Source of the DNA: Ramlibacter sp.
GTDB lineage: Bacteria; Pseudomonadota; Gammaproteobacteria; Burkholderiales; Burkholderiaceae_C
Reading direction: 5' to 3'
DNA: 47,082 nucleotides
Assembly: GCF_013697775.1 (NCBI RefSeq)
Contig: NZ_JACCWG010000435.1
Location: 1-47,082, forward strand
Shown here: piece after piece, positions 1 through 8,482 of the stretch
Layout: each line of letters begins with the position of its first letter
Position numbering within the stretch: the first letter of the stretch is position 1
Position numbers and translations under genes: made by a program
The notes under the pieces: generated by a model
The model's input: the letters and a program-made list of their open reading frames with translations, nothing else
Database searches by the model: none
Told to the model about the DNA's origin: nothing

Positions 1-1023
1 GGTCCAGGCCGCGCAGCCGGCCGGGTCCAGCGTGCTGGAGCCCAGCTTGCCGCCGCGCGTGCACACCTGCCCGTCGCGGTACTGGCGCGCGTCCAGCAAC
101 ACCAGGCGCGCCAGCCGGCCGTAGGCCTGGCGCGTGTAGATGCGCATCTCGGCGCCCGCCGCGAGCCCGGCCAGCGCGCGCGTCAGCACCGACGCGCGCA
201 GCGGCATGTGCTCGTAGTAGGCCTGGTAGGCGCCAGCGCGGCGCGCGGCGAAGTCGGCGACCTCGGGGCCCGAGTTGCCGGCCTGCAGGCCGGCATAGTC
301 GTTCTGCACCTCGTGGTCGTCCCAGGTGAACAGCCAGGGGCAGGCGTGGTGCATGGCCTGCAGGTCGGGATCGGTCTTGTACAGCGCGTAGCGGCGGCGG
401 TAGTCGTCCAGCGTCAGCACGTCGTTGCCGCCGGGCGAGCGCACCTGGCTGGTGGCGCCGGGGTATTCGTAGATGTAGTCGCCCAGGAACAGCACGGCGT
501 CCGGGTCGTCCTGGCGCATCTGGCGATAGGCGTTGAAGTAGCCGTGCTCCCAGCGCTGGCAGGAGGCATAGGCCAGCCGCAGCCGCTGGGGCATGGCGTC
601 GGCCGCGGGGAAGGTGCGTGTGCGGCCGACCGGGCTGGTCCACTCGCCCGCGATGAAGCGGTAGAAGTAGCCGCGCTCCGGCTCCAGGCCGGCCACCTCC
701 ACGTGCACGGAATGCGCAAGCGCCGCCACGGCGCGCGCTTCGCCGCGCTGCGCGATGCGCGCGAAGCGCTCGTCGTGCGCCACTTCCCAGCGCAGGCCGA
801 CATCGCCGCCTTCCAGCGCCTGCGCACCGGCGCCGACCAGGCGCGTCCACAGGACGACGGAGTCGTGCGCCGGCGAGCCGCTGGCCACGCCCAGCGCGAA
901 CGGGTTGTCGGCGAGCCTGGGTTGCGCGCCGGCGGGCAGCACGAGGCCGCAAGACACGGCGGCGGCCAGCTGCAGCATGCGGCGGCGCGACAAGGAGAGA
1001 TGGGGAGGATTGGAAGCGGCCAT
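1..1023 (-). CDS. PhoD-type alkaline phosphatase, Tat-exported, 3' end cut by window
   Basis: The 341 codons read leftward from the ATG at 1023 stay open to the window edge, so the ORF track omits this gene. It starts with a Tat-like signal (LSRRRMLQLAAA), followed by the PhoD N-terminal domain (NPFALGVASGSPAHDSVVLW) and the metallophosphatase core with FLGDYIYEYPG and FTWDDHEVQNDYAG, the metal-binding Asp/His segments of the PhoD family. These enzymes are periplasmic phosphodiesterases/phosphomonoesterases used in phosphate scavenging. The C-terminal part lies outside the window. It is divergent from pssA with only about 55 bp between them. Family assignment is secure; the substrate is inferred. 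Confidence 0.9.
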   Translation of the reverse strand, partial: MAASNPPHLSLSRRRMLQLAAAVSCGLVLPAGAQPRLADNPFALGVASGSPAHDSVVLWTRLVGAGAQALEGGDVGLRWEVAHDERFARIAQRGEARAVAALAHSVHVEVAGLEPERGYFYRFIAGEWTSPVGRTRTFPAADAMPQRLRLAYASCQRWEHGYFNAYRQMRQDDPDAVLFLGDYIYEYPGATSQVRSPGGNDVLTLDDYRRRYALYKTDPDLQAMHHACPWLFTWDDHEVQNDYAGLQAGNSGPEVADFAARRAGAYQAYYEHMPLRASVLTRALAGLAAGAEMRIYTRQAYGRLARLVLLDARQYRDGQVCTRGGKLGSSTLDPAGCAAWT

Positions 1024-1078
1024 GAGCCGGCCAATATAGGGCATGCTGTCAGGTGGGACACAACACAAAGGATCAGGT

Positions 1079-1708
1079 ATGCAGCCCAGCGCGCGGCCCC
1101 GTCATTTTTCCATGCTCCGGGAATTCCACCTGGCCGATTTCTTCACCCTCGGCAACGCCGCCTGCGGCACCGCCGCGGTGCTGCTGGCCATGCTGTACAT
1201 GGCCAGCGGCAGCCGCACGCATTTCCTGTGGGCCGCGGCGCTGGCACCGGCGGCGTTCCTGTTCGACGTGCTGGATGGACGCATCGCGCGGGCGCGGCAC
1301 GAGCATTCGGCGCTCGGGCGCGAGCTGGACTCGTTGTCGGACGTGATTTCCTTCGGCGTCGCCCCGGCCGCACTCGGCTTCGCGGCCGGCATGCAGGGCG
1401 GCTGGGACGCTGGCGCCCTGATCTATTTCGTCTGCTGCGGCGTCAGCCGGCTGGCGCGCTTCAACGTCACCGCCGAGAGCATGGCGGACGACGGGGGCAA
1501 GGTGAAGTATTTCGAAGGAACGCCAATTCCCACCAGCGTCGTGCTGACCGGCGTGCTGGCATTCGCCGCCTGGCAAGGGCGGCTGGGGGACGCACTCTAC
1601 GGCGGCACGCTGGTGCTGGGTCCATGGCAGCTGCATCCGCTGGCTGGGCTGTTCGTGCTCTCCGGCAGCCTGATGATCAGCAAGACGCTGCGAATCCCCA
1701 AGTTCTAA
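1079..1708 (+). CDS. pssA: CDP-diacylglycerol-serine O-phosphatidyltransferase
   Basis: This 209-residue integral membrane protein of the CDP-alcohol phosphatidyltransferase family would make phosphatidylserine, the precursor of phosphatidylethanolamine. The family signature D-x2-DG-x2-AR...G...D...D is visible as DVLDGRIARARHEHSALGR followed by ELDSLSDVISFG. Several hydrophobic segments follow (GALIYFVCCGVSRLARF, VVLTGVLAFAAW and a C-terminal helix). The start at 1079 is chosen over the track's 1043 because AAGGA lies six bases before it. The short MLREFHLADFFTLGNAACG N-terminus is typical of PssA type II. Another CDP-alcohol transferase is possible but less likely. Confidence 0.8.
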   Translation: MQPSARPRHFSMLREFHLADFFTLGNAACGTAAVLLAMLYMASGSRTHFLWAAALAPAAFLFDVLDGRIARARHEHSALGRELDSLSDVISFGVAPAALGFAAGMQGGWDAGALIYFVCCGVSRLARFNVTAESMADDGGKVKYFEGTPIPTSVVLTGVLAFAAWQGRLGDALYGGTLVLGPWQLHPLAGLFVLSGSLMISKTLRIPKF

Positions 1709-1825
1709 GTCCAGGCTCCGAGTTCCTTCCGCTGCACCCGCGTTTTCCCTCTCACGAAACCGGGGCCGGCGCACTACATTGACTTGGTGTGGGAACGGCA
1801 TTGTCCAGACCCTCCACGAGCGATT

Positions 1826-1851
1826 CGAGCCCTTCGGGGCTCGTTTTTTTT
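1826..1851 (+). terminator. Rho-independent terminator
   Basis: A perfect 7-bp stem (CGAGCCC / GGGCTCG) with a TTCG tetraloop is followed at once by eight T residues. It lies about 120 bp after pssA and 105 bp before the DUF6502 gene, so it either ends pssA transcription or a short transcript starting inside the 1709-1825 gap. Apart from this hairpin the 1709-1956 gap shows no gene. Confidence 0.85.
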
Positions 1852-1956
1852 CGCTCCGCCATTTGCGCCATCGCTTTTGCAACCCGCAGGAGTAGCGAAA
1901 AGGGCTGCGTCCAGCGCATAATCCCCGCCACACGCAGTGTTGGGCTGCGTTGTACG

Positions 1957-2805
1957 ATGTCTGAAGTTTTGAACAACAGCGATCCCGTCGGCGATTTCAT
2001 GCAGCAACGGCTGACCTGGGCCCAGGCGGCCTGCGCACGCGCCATGCGCCCCCTGATCCGCTTGGCGCTGTGGGTCGGCCTGAAGCACCCGCAATTGGAA
2101 GAACTGCTGCGCGAGCTGTTGATCGCTGAAGCGCAGCGGCTGTGGCGCGCCAAGGGCGTCGCCGAGCCCAACATCAGCCAGCTGGCCGTCACCACCGGCC
2201 TGAACCGCAAGCAGGTCACGGCGCGTGTGCGCGGTAGCGGCCCCGATCCCCTGCTGCACACCGAAATGTCCGCCGCGGCCAAAACCTTCACCCGCTGGCT
2301 GCAGCTTGCGCAGGAGCAGCCGGCCTTGCGCCGCTTGCCGGTGGCATCCCAGGCGGACGCGCTGTCCTTCGAAGAAGTGGCCCGCCAGGCCAGCCGGGGC
2401 GACGTGCACCACCGCTCGGTCCTGGATGAGCTTGTCCGCCTGGGCATGTGCGACGAGGATCGCGGCTGGGTCGAGCTGCAGGCCGACAGCTTCGTGCCCA
2501 GCGCCGACCTGCAGAACACATTGGCCTTCCTGGGCGACAACCTGCGCGACCATGCGGCGGCGGCGGTGTCCAACACGGCCGCGGCGGCTGCGCCTTTCCT
2601 GGAACGCGCCGTGTTTGCCGATGGGCTGTCGGCGGACGATTGTGCGGCTGTGCACCAATTGGCACGTGAGCGCTGGAACGACCTCCACCGCGAATTCGTG
2701 CATACACTCACGGATGCCGTGGAACGTTCGCGCGGCAGCGGGTCCAAGCGGATGCGGCTGGGCATGTACGTGTATTTCGAAGACCAGGAAGGAACCGGCG
2801 AATGA
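1957..2805 (+). CDS. DUF6502 family protein
   Basis: This 282-residue soluble protein matches the DUF6502 pattern: an N-terminal helical region (ARAMRPLIRLALWVGL), a winged-helix-like segment (NISQLAVTTGLNRKQVTARV at about residues 70-90), and a C-terminal end of the form GMYVYFEDQE. The start is ATG 1957 (MSEVLNNSD), not the track's 1789, because the upstream extension runs through the terminator and has no family character. It overlaps the following DUF5666 lipoprotein gene by ATGA, so the two are translationally coupled. The HTH-like segment suggests a regulatory role, but the function is unknown. Confidence 0.8.
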   Translation: MSEVLNNSDPVGDFMQQRLTWAQAACARAMRPLIRLALWVGLKHPQLEELLRELLIAEAQRLWRAKGVAEPNISQLAVTTGLNRKQVTARVRGSGPDPLLHTEMSAAAKTFTRWLQLAQEQPALRRLPVASQADALSFEEVARQASRGDVHHRSVLDELVRLGMCDEDRGWVELQADSFVPSADLQNTLAFLGDNLRDHAAAAVSNTAAAAAPFLERAVFADGLSADDCAAVHQLARERWNDLHREFVHTLTDAVERSRGSGSKRMRLGMYVYFEDQEGTGE

Positions 2806-4040
2806 ATCGGATGCGCCGCCGCCTTGGGGCCTGTGCACTGCTGCTGGCCCTCACCGCCTGTGGCGGTGGATTGGGCTCGGGCGGCACCGGCATCGACTCC
2901 GGTGTCGGCTCGGGCGGCACCGGCCACGCCATGGGCTTCACCATAGGCACGATCACCGGCACCGACGGCCTGGTGGTCAACGGCACGCGCTTCAACACCA
3001 GCCAGGCCAGCTTTCAGCTGGAGGACGCCACCTCGCTGCAACCGGGCATGACGGTGCGGGTGATCGGCGAGATCTCCGACGACCGCAGCCAGGGCACCGC
3101 CACCAACGTGATATCGGCCGCCGACCTGCGCGGGCCCGTCGGCGCGCTCGACGCGGCTGCTGGCCGCTTCAGCGTGCTGGGCGTCGCTGTGGGCGTGGAC
3201 AGCGAAACCGTCTACGCCGGCTTCGCCACGCTTGCCGAGCTGAACAACGGCGGCAACGTGATCGTCTATGGCCTGCCGGGCGCCCAGGGCACGCTGCGCG
3301 CCACCCGTGTCGAGCGGACCGCCGACGCCGGCGTGGCCGTCGTGAGCGGCGTGGTGCAGGATCTGGATCCGGTGGGACGCACCTTCCGCGTCGGCGCCGC
3401 GACGGTGCTGTATGCCACCGCCGCCGCCGTGCAGGTCGACCTGGCCAACGGCGTTGCGGTGCGTGTGCGCGGCGGTGCAACCGTCCAGGGCGTGCTGGTC
3501 GCCACGAAGGTGCAGGCCTGGTACGACCTGCCGCGGGCGCAGACACCGAACGTCACGCTCGCCGGGCTGGTGGCCAACTTCACCGCCCCGGCGTCGTTCA
3601 CGCTGGCCGGCGTGACGGTGCAGGCCGGAGCTGCCGTGCTCACTGGCGGCACGCTCGGCAACGGCGTGCGCGTCGAGGCCACTGGCACCCTGACCGGCGG
3701 CGTGCTGGTCGCGACCAGCATCCGTGTGTCGCCCGCGCACACCGACGGACCGCAGAACGACGGCAACAACGGCGGCACGGGCAACAGCGGCAACAGTGGC
3801 ACGGGCAATAACGGCAACGACAACGGCGGCTCGGGCAACAACGGCAACGGTAACGGCGGCTCGGGCAACAACGGCAACGGCAACGGCGGCTCGGGCAACA
3901 ACGGCAATGGCAACGGTAACGGCGGCTCGGGCGGAAACGGAAATGGCGGCAACGGCAACGGCCATCTGCAGGCTTCCGCCAGCATTTCGGCTCCGTCGCA
4001 GCGCGGCGCTGTCGTCAATCCGGGCGTGGATACCGCCTGA
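2802..4040 (+). CDS. DUF5666 repeat lipoprotein with Gly/Asn-rich tail
   Basis: The 412-residue product has a lipoprotein signal (MNRMRRRLGACALLLALTAC, lipobox LTAC). A short Gly/Ser linker is followed by repeated beta-rich DUF5666 modules (for example IGTITGTDGLVVNGTRFNT, FSVLGVAVGVDSETVYAGF, FTLAGVTVQAGAAV), with the recurring GxVxATKV/ATSI endings of this family. The last 90 residues are a low-complexity NGGSGNNGNG repeat with a short Ala/Ser-rich end. It starts inside the DUF6502 stop codon (ATGA). The lipobox implies anchoring in the envelope, with the repeats possibly forming a surface or cell-wall spacer. Molecular function is unknown. Confidence 0.8.
   Translation: MNRMRRRLGACALLLALTACGGGLGSGGTGIDSGVGSGGTGHAMGFTIGTITGTDGLVVNGTRFNTSQASFQLEDATSLQPGMTVRVIGEISDDRSQGTATNVISAADLRGPVGALDAAAGRFSVLGVAVGVDSETVYAGFATLAELNNGGNVIVYGLPGAQGTLRATRVERTADAGVAVVSGVVQDLDPVGRTFRVGAATVLYATAAAVQVDLANGVAVRVRGGATVQGVLVATKVQAWYDLPRAQTPNVTLAGLVANFTAPASFTLAGVTVQAGAAVLTGGTLGNGVRVEATGTLTGGVLVATSIRVSPAHTDGPQNDGNNGGTGNSGNSGTGNNGNDNGGSGNNGNGNGGSGNNGNGNGGSGNNGNGNGNGGSGGNGNGGNGNGHLQASASISAPSQRGAVVNPGVDTA
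3822..3947 (+). repeat. In-frame 30-bp tandem repeat in the DUF5666 gene
   Basis: About four copies of a 30-bp unit (aacggcggctcgggcaacaa + cggcaacggc) lie head to tail from 3822, the third and fourth separated by a 6-bp insert. Each copy encodes NGGSGNNGNG. Length is a multiple of three throughout, so copy-number change would keep the frame. Confidence 0.85.
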
Positions 4041-4058
4041 GCGGGGGGAGCCACCGCC

Positions 4059-4658
4059 TCAGAGCGGCGTGCCAGGCTTTCTTCCGAGCGCTTCACTCGG
4101 CTGCAGCAGCGCCGCGTCGCGGATGGCGAACAGCGCTTCCAAATCCTGCTTTAGTTCTTCGTCCTCCAGCGGCGCAGGCAGGGTGTCCGGCGCGTCCGGG
4201 GTTGCGGCGCCGGCTGCCTGGCTCCACACGCCCGGGTCGGGCATGGCGGCAGGGCCGGCAGGCGCGTCGCCGCTGAACTGCCACGACAGGCTGAGGATCC
4301 AGCCCAGCGCGCGCGGCTCGAATTCGCGCATCTTGCGGATGAAGCTTTCCTCGAAGGCATGCACGTACGTGAGCAGCGTGTCCTCGCCCTGGCGCACGAC
4401 GAAGGTCACATGCACGCCGGAGCTGCCGCCGGTGCCGGTGCTGACCACCGAGAGCACGCGGCAGTCGATCCACCCCGTGGGAATGCCGTGCTGGCGCATG
4501 GTTTCGCGCAGCACCACTTGCACCAGTTCGCGTCGCCGCGCGGTCTTCGACGGCGGGCCGGAATGCGCTTCGCTTTCCTGGAACTGCGCGCTCAGCGGCG
4601 GCGGTGTCGTCGAGGGTGCACCGTCCTTGTGGCGAAACAGTTTGCCGATCAAGCTCAT
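4059..4658 (-). CDS. Hypothetical protein
   Basis: A 199-residue cytosolic protein with no signal peptide that I do not recognise. It has a disordered Pro/Ser-rich N-terminus, a central folded region (about residues 40-125) with alternating strands (HGIPTGWIDCRVLSVVST, SGVHVTFVVRQGEDTLLTYV) and an acidic helical tail (LEDEELKQDLEALFAIRDAAL). ATG 4658 (MSLIGKLF) is preferred over the track start at 4676. Neither has a clear Shine-Dalgarno, so the start is uncertain. It converges on the DUF5666 gene with an 18-bp gap and is separated from the wall-enzyme pair upstream by about 100 bp. Confidence 0.65.
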   Translation of the reverse strand: MSLIGKLFRHKDGAPSTTPPPLSAQFQESEAHSGPPSKTARRRELVQVVLRETMRQHGIPTGWIDCRVLSVVSTGTGGSSGVHVTFVVRQGEDTLLTYVHAFEESFIRKMREFEPRALGWILSLSWQFSGDAPAGPAAMPDPGVWSQAAGAATPDAPDTLPAPLEDEELKQDLEALFAIRDAALLQPSEALGRKPGTPL

Positions 4659-4762
4659 GCGGACATTGTGCGGCAAAACCCGCGCAGCCCGGCTTTATGC
4701 ATACAGCGCAGTGCATGCCGCGCAACAGCGGCCGTGCGGTGTGCACGCGAGCGCCGAGCTTC

Positions 4763-5302
4763 CTAACGTGCCGCTTGCGGCGCCGCCTGCCGCAATGCGG
4801 CGTACGGGTTGACCGGCTCGCCCTTCCACCAAAGCTTTTCCGGCCCGAGACGGAACACCGCGAAGTGCAGGTGCGGGCCGTCGGGTGCGGCATTGCCGGT
4901 GCTGCCGACGTAGCCGATCACCTGCCCACGCTTGAGCATCGTGCCTTCCTTCAAACCGTCTGCATAGTGGTCCAGGTGGGCGTAGTAGTAGGCCAGCTGG
5001 CCCGAAGGATCGAACTGGTAGATGGTGAGGCCACCCGGCACGCTCCTGAACAGCTTGACCAGCTTGCCGTCGTCCACCGCCACCACCGGCGTGCCGCGTG
5101 CCGCCATGATGTCCATGGCCTCGTGCTGGCGCCCGCCGCGCGCCTGCGTGTAGGTGTCGGCCAGCGCCTGCGGCGCGATGCCCTGCACCGGGACCAGCAG
5201 CGGGCGAGCCGCCAGCAGCGCGGCGCCGTCGGATGTGGCAGCGATGGCGCCCGCGGCGCCCAGCACCGCGAGCACGCCCAGGAACCGGTTGCGCATCCGC
5301 AT
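4763..5302 (-). CDS. M23 family peptidoglycan endopeptidase (LytM/LasA type)
   Basis: This 179-residue exported protein has a hydrophobic N-terminal signal (RFLGVLAVLGAAGAIAA) and a compact M23 domain. The zinc ligands are visible as HEAMDI (His and Asp of HxxxD) and HLHFAV (HxH), with YYYAHLDHY between them. M23 enzymes cut peptide cross-bridges in peptidoglycan or act as amidase activators when degenerate; here the ligands look complete. It starts eight bases after the stop of the L,D-transpeptidase gene, so both wall enzymes are probably made from one transcript. Confidence 0.88.
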   Translation of the reverse strand: MRMRNRFLGVLAVLGAAGAIAATSDGAALLAARPLLVPVQGIAPQALADTYTQARGGRQHEAMDIMAARGTPVVAVDDGKLVKLFRSVPGGLTIYQFDPSGQLAYYYAHLDHYADGLKEGTMLKRGQVIGYVGSTGNAAPDGPHLHFAVFRLGPEKLWWKGEPVNPYAALRQAAPQAAR

Positions 5303-5309
5303 CGCCTGC

Positions 5310-6380
5310 TTACCCCTGCACGTCGACCACGGTGCCGGCCTTGACGATGCGCGACAACCGCTCCACGTCCCAGTTGGTCAGCCGCACGCAGCCGTTGGTG
5401 TCCACCTTGGCCATCTGCGACGGCTCGCTGGTGCCGTGGATACCCCAGTGCGGCTTGGTCAGCGCCAGCCACATCACGCCCACCGGGCTGTTGGGCCCTG
5501 GCGGCAGCCTGAGCTTGGTGTCGGCCTTGGGATTGCGCAGCAGCGCGGGGTTGTAGGTGTAGTTCGGGTTGGCCTGCTTGCCGGTGATCTTCATGCGCCC
5601 GAGCGGCAGCGGGTCCTGCTGGCCGCCGAAGCTCACCGGGAACGCGCCCATCACCTTGTTGTCCTGGCCCAGGATGTAGAGCACCTTGTCGGACTTGTCG
5701 ATGCGCAGCGACGTGGCTTCGGGCAGCTGCGTGCTCTTGGTCGTATCGGCCAGCACCAGCTGCGCGCCCGCTTCCAGCTTGCGGCCCTTGTTCATCTGCT
5801 CGATCAGCTTGGGGCTCATGTGGTAGCGCTCGCCCAGCGCTTCCAGCAGCGTGCGGAAGGCCAGCGCCGGCAGCTTCGACTGCGCCACCGGATCGGGCGG
5901 GATGTCCGCGTACGGGCCGGCGACGTCCTGTTCGGTGACGGTATAGGTGCCGAAGGCCGGGGCGGGTGCCTGCTGGCCCTGCAGCGCCTGCCAGGTGGCG
6001 GCGTCGATCTTGCCGGTGTCGGACAGCCCCCGCGCGAGCTGGAAGGCCGCCACCGCGCGCACCATGTTGCTGCCATAGCCGGCGTCGATCTCGCCCACCG
6101 AGAACCAGGCGCGGTCCAGCAGCACCTGCGCGCGCATCACGGCGACGCCCTTGGCGCCGCGCGAAAGCTCCGGCGTGCCGGTGTCGGCATTGAGCTGGTT
6201 CATGTGCGCCGTTGCGTCGGCCGGTGCGGCGGGCATGGCCGGCGCACCGGCGGCGTGTGCCGAATGGCCCTTGGCGTGGGCGGACTTCGCGATGGCGGCT
6301 GGCGCGACGCCAGTGGACAGGGCAGCGACGAGCAGCGCGGCGGCGCTGGAGAGAGGAAAACGCAAACGGCTCACGGGCAT
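5310..6380 (-). CDS. L,D-transpeptidase (YkuD) with peptidoglycan-binding domain
   Basis: The 356-residue periplasmic protein has a signal peptide ([19 protein letters not shown]) and a PG_binding_1 module (about residues 80-145: [20 protein letters not shown]...[13 protein letters not shown]). A LysM-like stretch may occupy the middle, and the C-terminal YkuD domain ends in [20 protein letters not shown] with catalytic Cys in NGCVR. The start at 6380 is chosen because GGAGG precedes it by seven bases. YkuD enzymes form 3-3 crosslinks or attach proteins to peptidoglycan. It is operonic with the downstream M23 gene. Confidence 0.9.
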   Translation of the reverse strand: MPVSRLRFPLSSAAALLVAALSTGVAPAAIAKSAHAKGHSAHAAGAPAMPAAPADATAHMNQLNADTGTPELSRGAKGVAVMRAQVLLDRAWFSVGEIDAGYGSNMVRAVAAFQLARGLSDTGKIDAATWQALQGQQAPAPAFGTYTVTEQDVAGPYADIPPDPVAQSKLPALAFRTLLEALGERYHMSPKLIEQMNKGRKLEAGAQLVLADTTKSTQLPEATSLRIDKSDKVLYILGQDNKVMGAFPVSFGGQQDPLPLGRMKITGKQANPNYTYNPALLRNPKADTKLRLPPGPNSPVGVMWLALTKPHWGIHGTSEPSQMAKVDTNGCVRLTNWDVERLSRIVKAGTVVDVQG

Positions 6381-6504
6381 GGAAAGGCCTCCAGACAGGA
6401 TGGGTTCCACGTTAGGGCCGGGGCGCGCCCCGCCCTGTCGGCCTGCGCCGATGGCGCGGGTCAGCCGCCCCGGTCAGTCCCGCCCGCCGGAGCGGCCGCG
6501 GCGC

Positions 6505-7089
6505 TCAGCCTGCCTGCACTTCGATGTGGTACAGGCCCCAGGGGCACAGGGCGAAGCGCTGGTCGATCGGCTTGGCCATCATCTCGGGGAAGCGGTCGGC
6601 GTCGTACACCGCCCACAGCGGGCCCAGGCCGCCCAGCGGCATCGGCTTGCCATCGAGCTGGGTGGCGACGATGTAGCGGTACTTGCGCGCGTCGGCGATG
6701 CTGATGGCGGGCGCATAGCCGTCGACCGCGCACATCGCCAGCTTGCCGTTCTCGGGCGCGCCGGCGGCCTTGAGCACGTCGGCCAGCAAGGGGCCGGCGA
6801 GCGTGTGGACCTTCTTGTCGTATTCCACCGTGGGCTTGATGGTGGTGGCCGGCATCGCGGTCAGCGCGGCGTAGTCGAACGCGTAGGCCTTGTCGAAGGC
6901 GAGCTTCTGCTTGGCCATCATCTGGTCCAGCACCGGGTCGAGAGCGCCCCGGTTGGTCCTGGAGAGGGCGCCGGTGACCGTCAGCAGCGCCGGGCCGTGC
7001 AGGCCCTTGGCCGCGTTGTCGGCGCGCGCCAGCATCGGCAGGGACACGCCGCCGGCGACGGCGGCGGCTAGGAAATCGCGCTTGTTCAT
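6505..7089 (-). CDS. Small molybdopterin-dependent oxidoreductase-like protein
   Basis: The 194-residue protein has a twin-arginine-like or Sec leader (MNKRDFLAAAVAGGVSLP) preceded by GGGAGAA. Its single domain resembles the sulfite-oxidase Mo-cofactor fold of the small stand-alone subfamily (LAGPLLADVLKAAGAP and MCAVDGYAPAISIADA). It is much shorter than YedY/MsrP or SorA. Family knowledge places these proteins in the periplasm, often with no known partner. The only cysteine near the cofactor region is in MCAVDGY, and its role as Mo ligand is uncertain. Gene neighbours suggest no pathway. Confidence 0.75.
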   Translation of the reverse strand: MNKRDFLAAAVAGGVSLPMLARADNAAKGLHGPALLTVTGALSRTNRGALDPVLDQMMAKQKLAFDKAYAFDYAALTAMPATTIKPTVEYDKKVHTLAGPLLADVLKAAGAPENGKLAMCAVDGYAPAISIADARKYRYIVATQLDGKPMPLGGLGPLWAVYDADRFPEMMAKPIDQRFALCPWGLYHIEVQAG

Positions 7090-7149
7090 GGGTTCTCCCT
7101 GAGTGCAAAGCTGCCGATGATAGCCAGCGCGCAGCGGCCCCTTCGCCCG

Positions 7150-7950
7150 TCAGGTGAAGCGCACGGCCAGCGGCGCCAGCGGCGCGTCGAAGCGCGCGGT
7201 CCAGGTTTCGCCGGCGCGCACCGGCCACGCATCGGTCCAGGTGCCGGTGGTCACCACGTCGCCGGGCAGCAGCTGCGGCGCGCCGGGGCAGGCATGCAGC
7301 GCCTGCACGAAGTGATGCAGCGCGTGCAGCGGGCCATCGAGCACGTTGGCGCCCACGCCCTGCTCCACCGCTTCGCCGTCGCGCAGCAGCGTGACGTGGG
7401 CCGTGGCCAGGCGCTGTTCGAACGCGCCAGCGTCGCCGGCAACCTGCGCCACGGGTACCGGCCGCCCGACCAGCAGGCGCGCGTGCAGGCCGCCATCGGC
7501 CACCGTGTCGGCGGCGCTGAACTTCCAGTCGGGCATGTGCGACTGCACCACCTCGAAGCCGGGCGCCACCCAGTCCAGGCAGGCGAACAGCGCCTCCAGC
7601 GAGGCGCCGGCCGGCGGCGTGGCGCGGATGCCGAACACCGCCTCCGGCTCCAGCCGCGGCTGGCAGGCCTGCGCCAGCGAGAGCTCGCCCTCGCCGTCGC
7701 AGTGCCGCAGCCCGGTGTCCCAGACCGTGCCCCAGATCGGCGCGAACACCTGGTAGCGCGGCCAGATGTTGCGATTGGTGAAGCCCACCTTGTAGCCGCG
7801 CGGCTGCTCGCCGCGTGCCTGGCGCAGGCTGCGCACTTCCAGGGCCAGCGCATAGGCCGCTGCCAGGTTCAGGCCGCTGGCAGCGGGCCAGAGCTTGCCG
7901 CCGTCGTGGTGGCCGAGCAGCAGATCGGGAGCGGGGAACCGTGTGGTCAT
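7150..7950 (-). CDS. 2-keto-4-pentenoate hydratase / FAH-family enzyme
   Basis: The 266-residue cytosolic protein resembles MhpD-type hydratases of aromatic meta-cleavage pathways: GYKVGFTNRNIWPRY near the N-terminus, a metal-binding EPEAVFGI segment, and the ending DVVTTGTWTDAWPVRAGETW. The family acts on 2-oxo acids with Mg2+ or Mn2+. ATG 7950 (MTTRFPAPDLLLG) is preferred; the track start at 7986 adds 12 unlikely residues. No other meta-cleavage genes are adjacent, so the exact substrate is open. It is divergent from 8033. Confidence 0.8.
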   Translation of the reverse strand: MTTRFPAPDLLLGHHDGGKLWPAASGLNLAAAYALALEVRSLRQARGEQPRGYKVGFTNRNIWPRYQVFAPIWGTVWDTGLRHCDGEGELSLAQACQPRLEPEAVFGIRATPPAGASLEALFACLDWVAPGFEVVQSHMPDWKFSAADTVADGGLHARLLVGRPVPVAQVAGDAGAFEQRLATAHVTLLRDGEAVEQGVGANVLDGPLHALHHFVQALHACPGAPQLLPGDVVTTGTWTDAWPVRAGETWTARFDAPLAPLAVRFT

Positions 7951-8032
7951 GACAGAGCGGTAACCAGTGGTAATCGATGGCTTCACATCTTGGCATGCTT
8001 CCTACAATCCCGGCACTTTTCGCCGCTCGACC

Positions 8033-8482
8033 ATGCCCAGCCACCACACCAGCGACTCCCCCTCCGGCCGGCCCGCCCGCGCCGGCTGGACCAGCTGGCT
8101 GGGCCTGCGCAAGCCGCAATCCGGTCCGGCCTCCATCCCCGCCACCGAGCCGATGCAGCGCCTGCCGGGCATGGACGGCGTGCGCCTGTGCTTCTGGGAC
8201 GCCTTCAAGCCGATCTTTCCGCCGCACGCGATGGCGGCGCAGACGGCCGGCGGCTCGCTGGTGATTTCCTGGTCGACCCAGGGCGACCCGCATGCCACCT
8301 ACCGCCACGCCACGCCGGTGGTGCTGCGCTTCGAAGCCGAACTGGTGGAGATGATGCTGCGCGCCGATGCCGAGCAGCGCCGCCGCGTCGCCGCCCAGCA
8401 GGAGCAGGTGCTGCGCGCCGGGCTGGTCGGCTACGACCCCTACGCCACGGTGCCGAACGCGCGGGTGGTGGTGCTGGGCTGA
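8033..8482 (+). CDS. Hypothetical protein coupled to dienelactone hydrolase
   Basis: A 149-residue soluble protein that I do not recognise. It has a basic, Pro-rich N-terminus, a central region with GMDGVRLCFWDAFKPIFPPH, and a C-terminal helix rich in Arg/Glu (DAEQRRRVAAQQEQVLRAG). The start is ATG 8033, since the upstream extension in the track overlaps the divergent promoter. Its TGA shares a base with the ATG of the next gene (TGATG), so it is translationally coupled to the dienelactone hydrolase and probably functions with it. Confidence 0.65.
   Translation: MPSHHTSDSPSGRPARAGWTSWLGLRKPQSGPASIPATEPMQRLPGMDGVRLCFWDAFKPIFPPHAMAAQTAGGSLVISWSTQGDPHATYRHATPVVLRFEAELVEMMLRADAEQRRRVAAQQEQVLRAGLVGYDPYATVPNARVVVLG

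Noticed and set aside
1809-1843. GATTCGAGCCC resembles a tRNA T-loop.
   Set aside because: No acceptor stem, anticodon arm or D-arm can be folded around it; the bases belong to the terminator hairpin.
3822-3947. Regular repeats that might suggest a CRISPR array.
   Set aside because: Units are directly adjacent, coding and in frame, without unique spacers.
1752-3965. 737-residue minus-strand ORF (Ala/Val/Arg-rich).
   Set aside because: Antisense to the DUF6502 and DUF5666 genes, no domain, and composition expected from a high-GC shadow frame.
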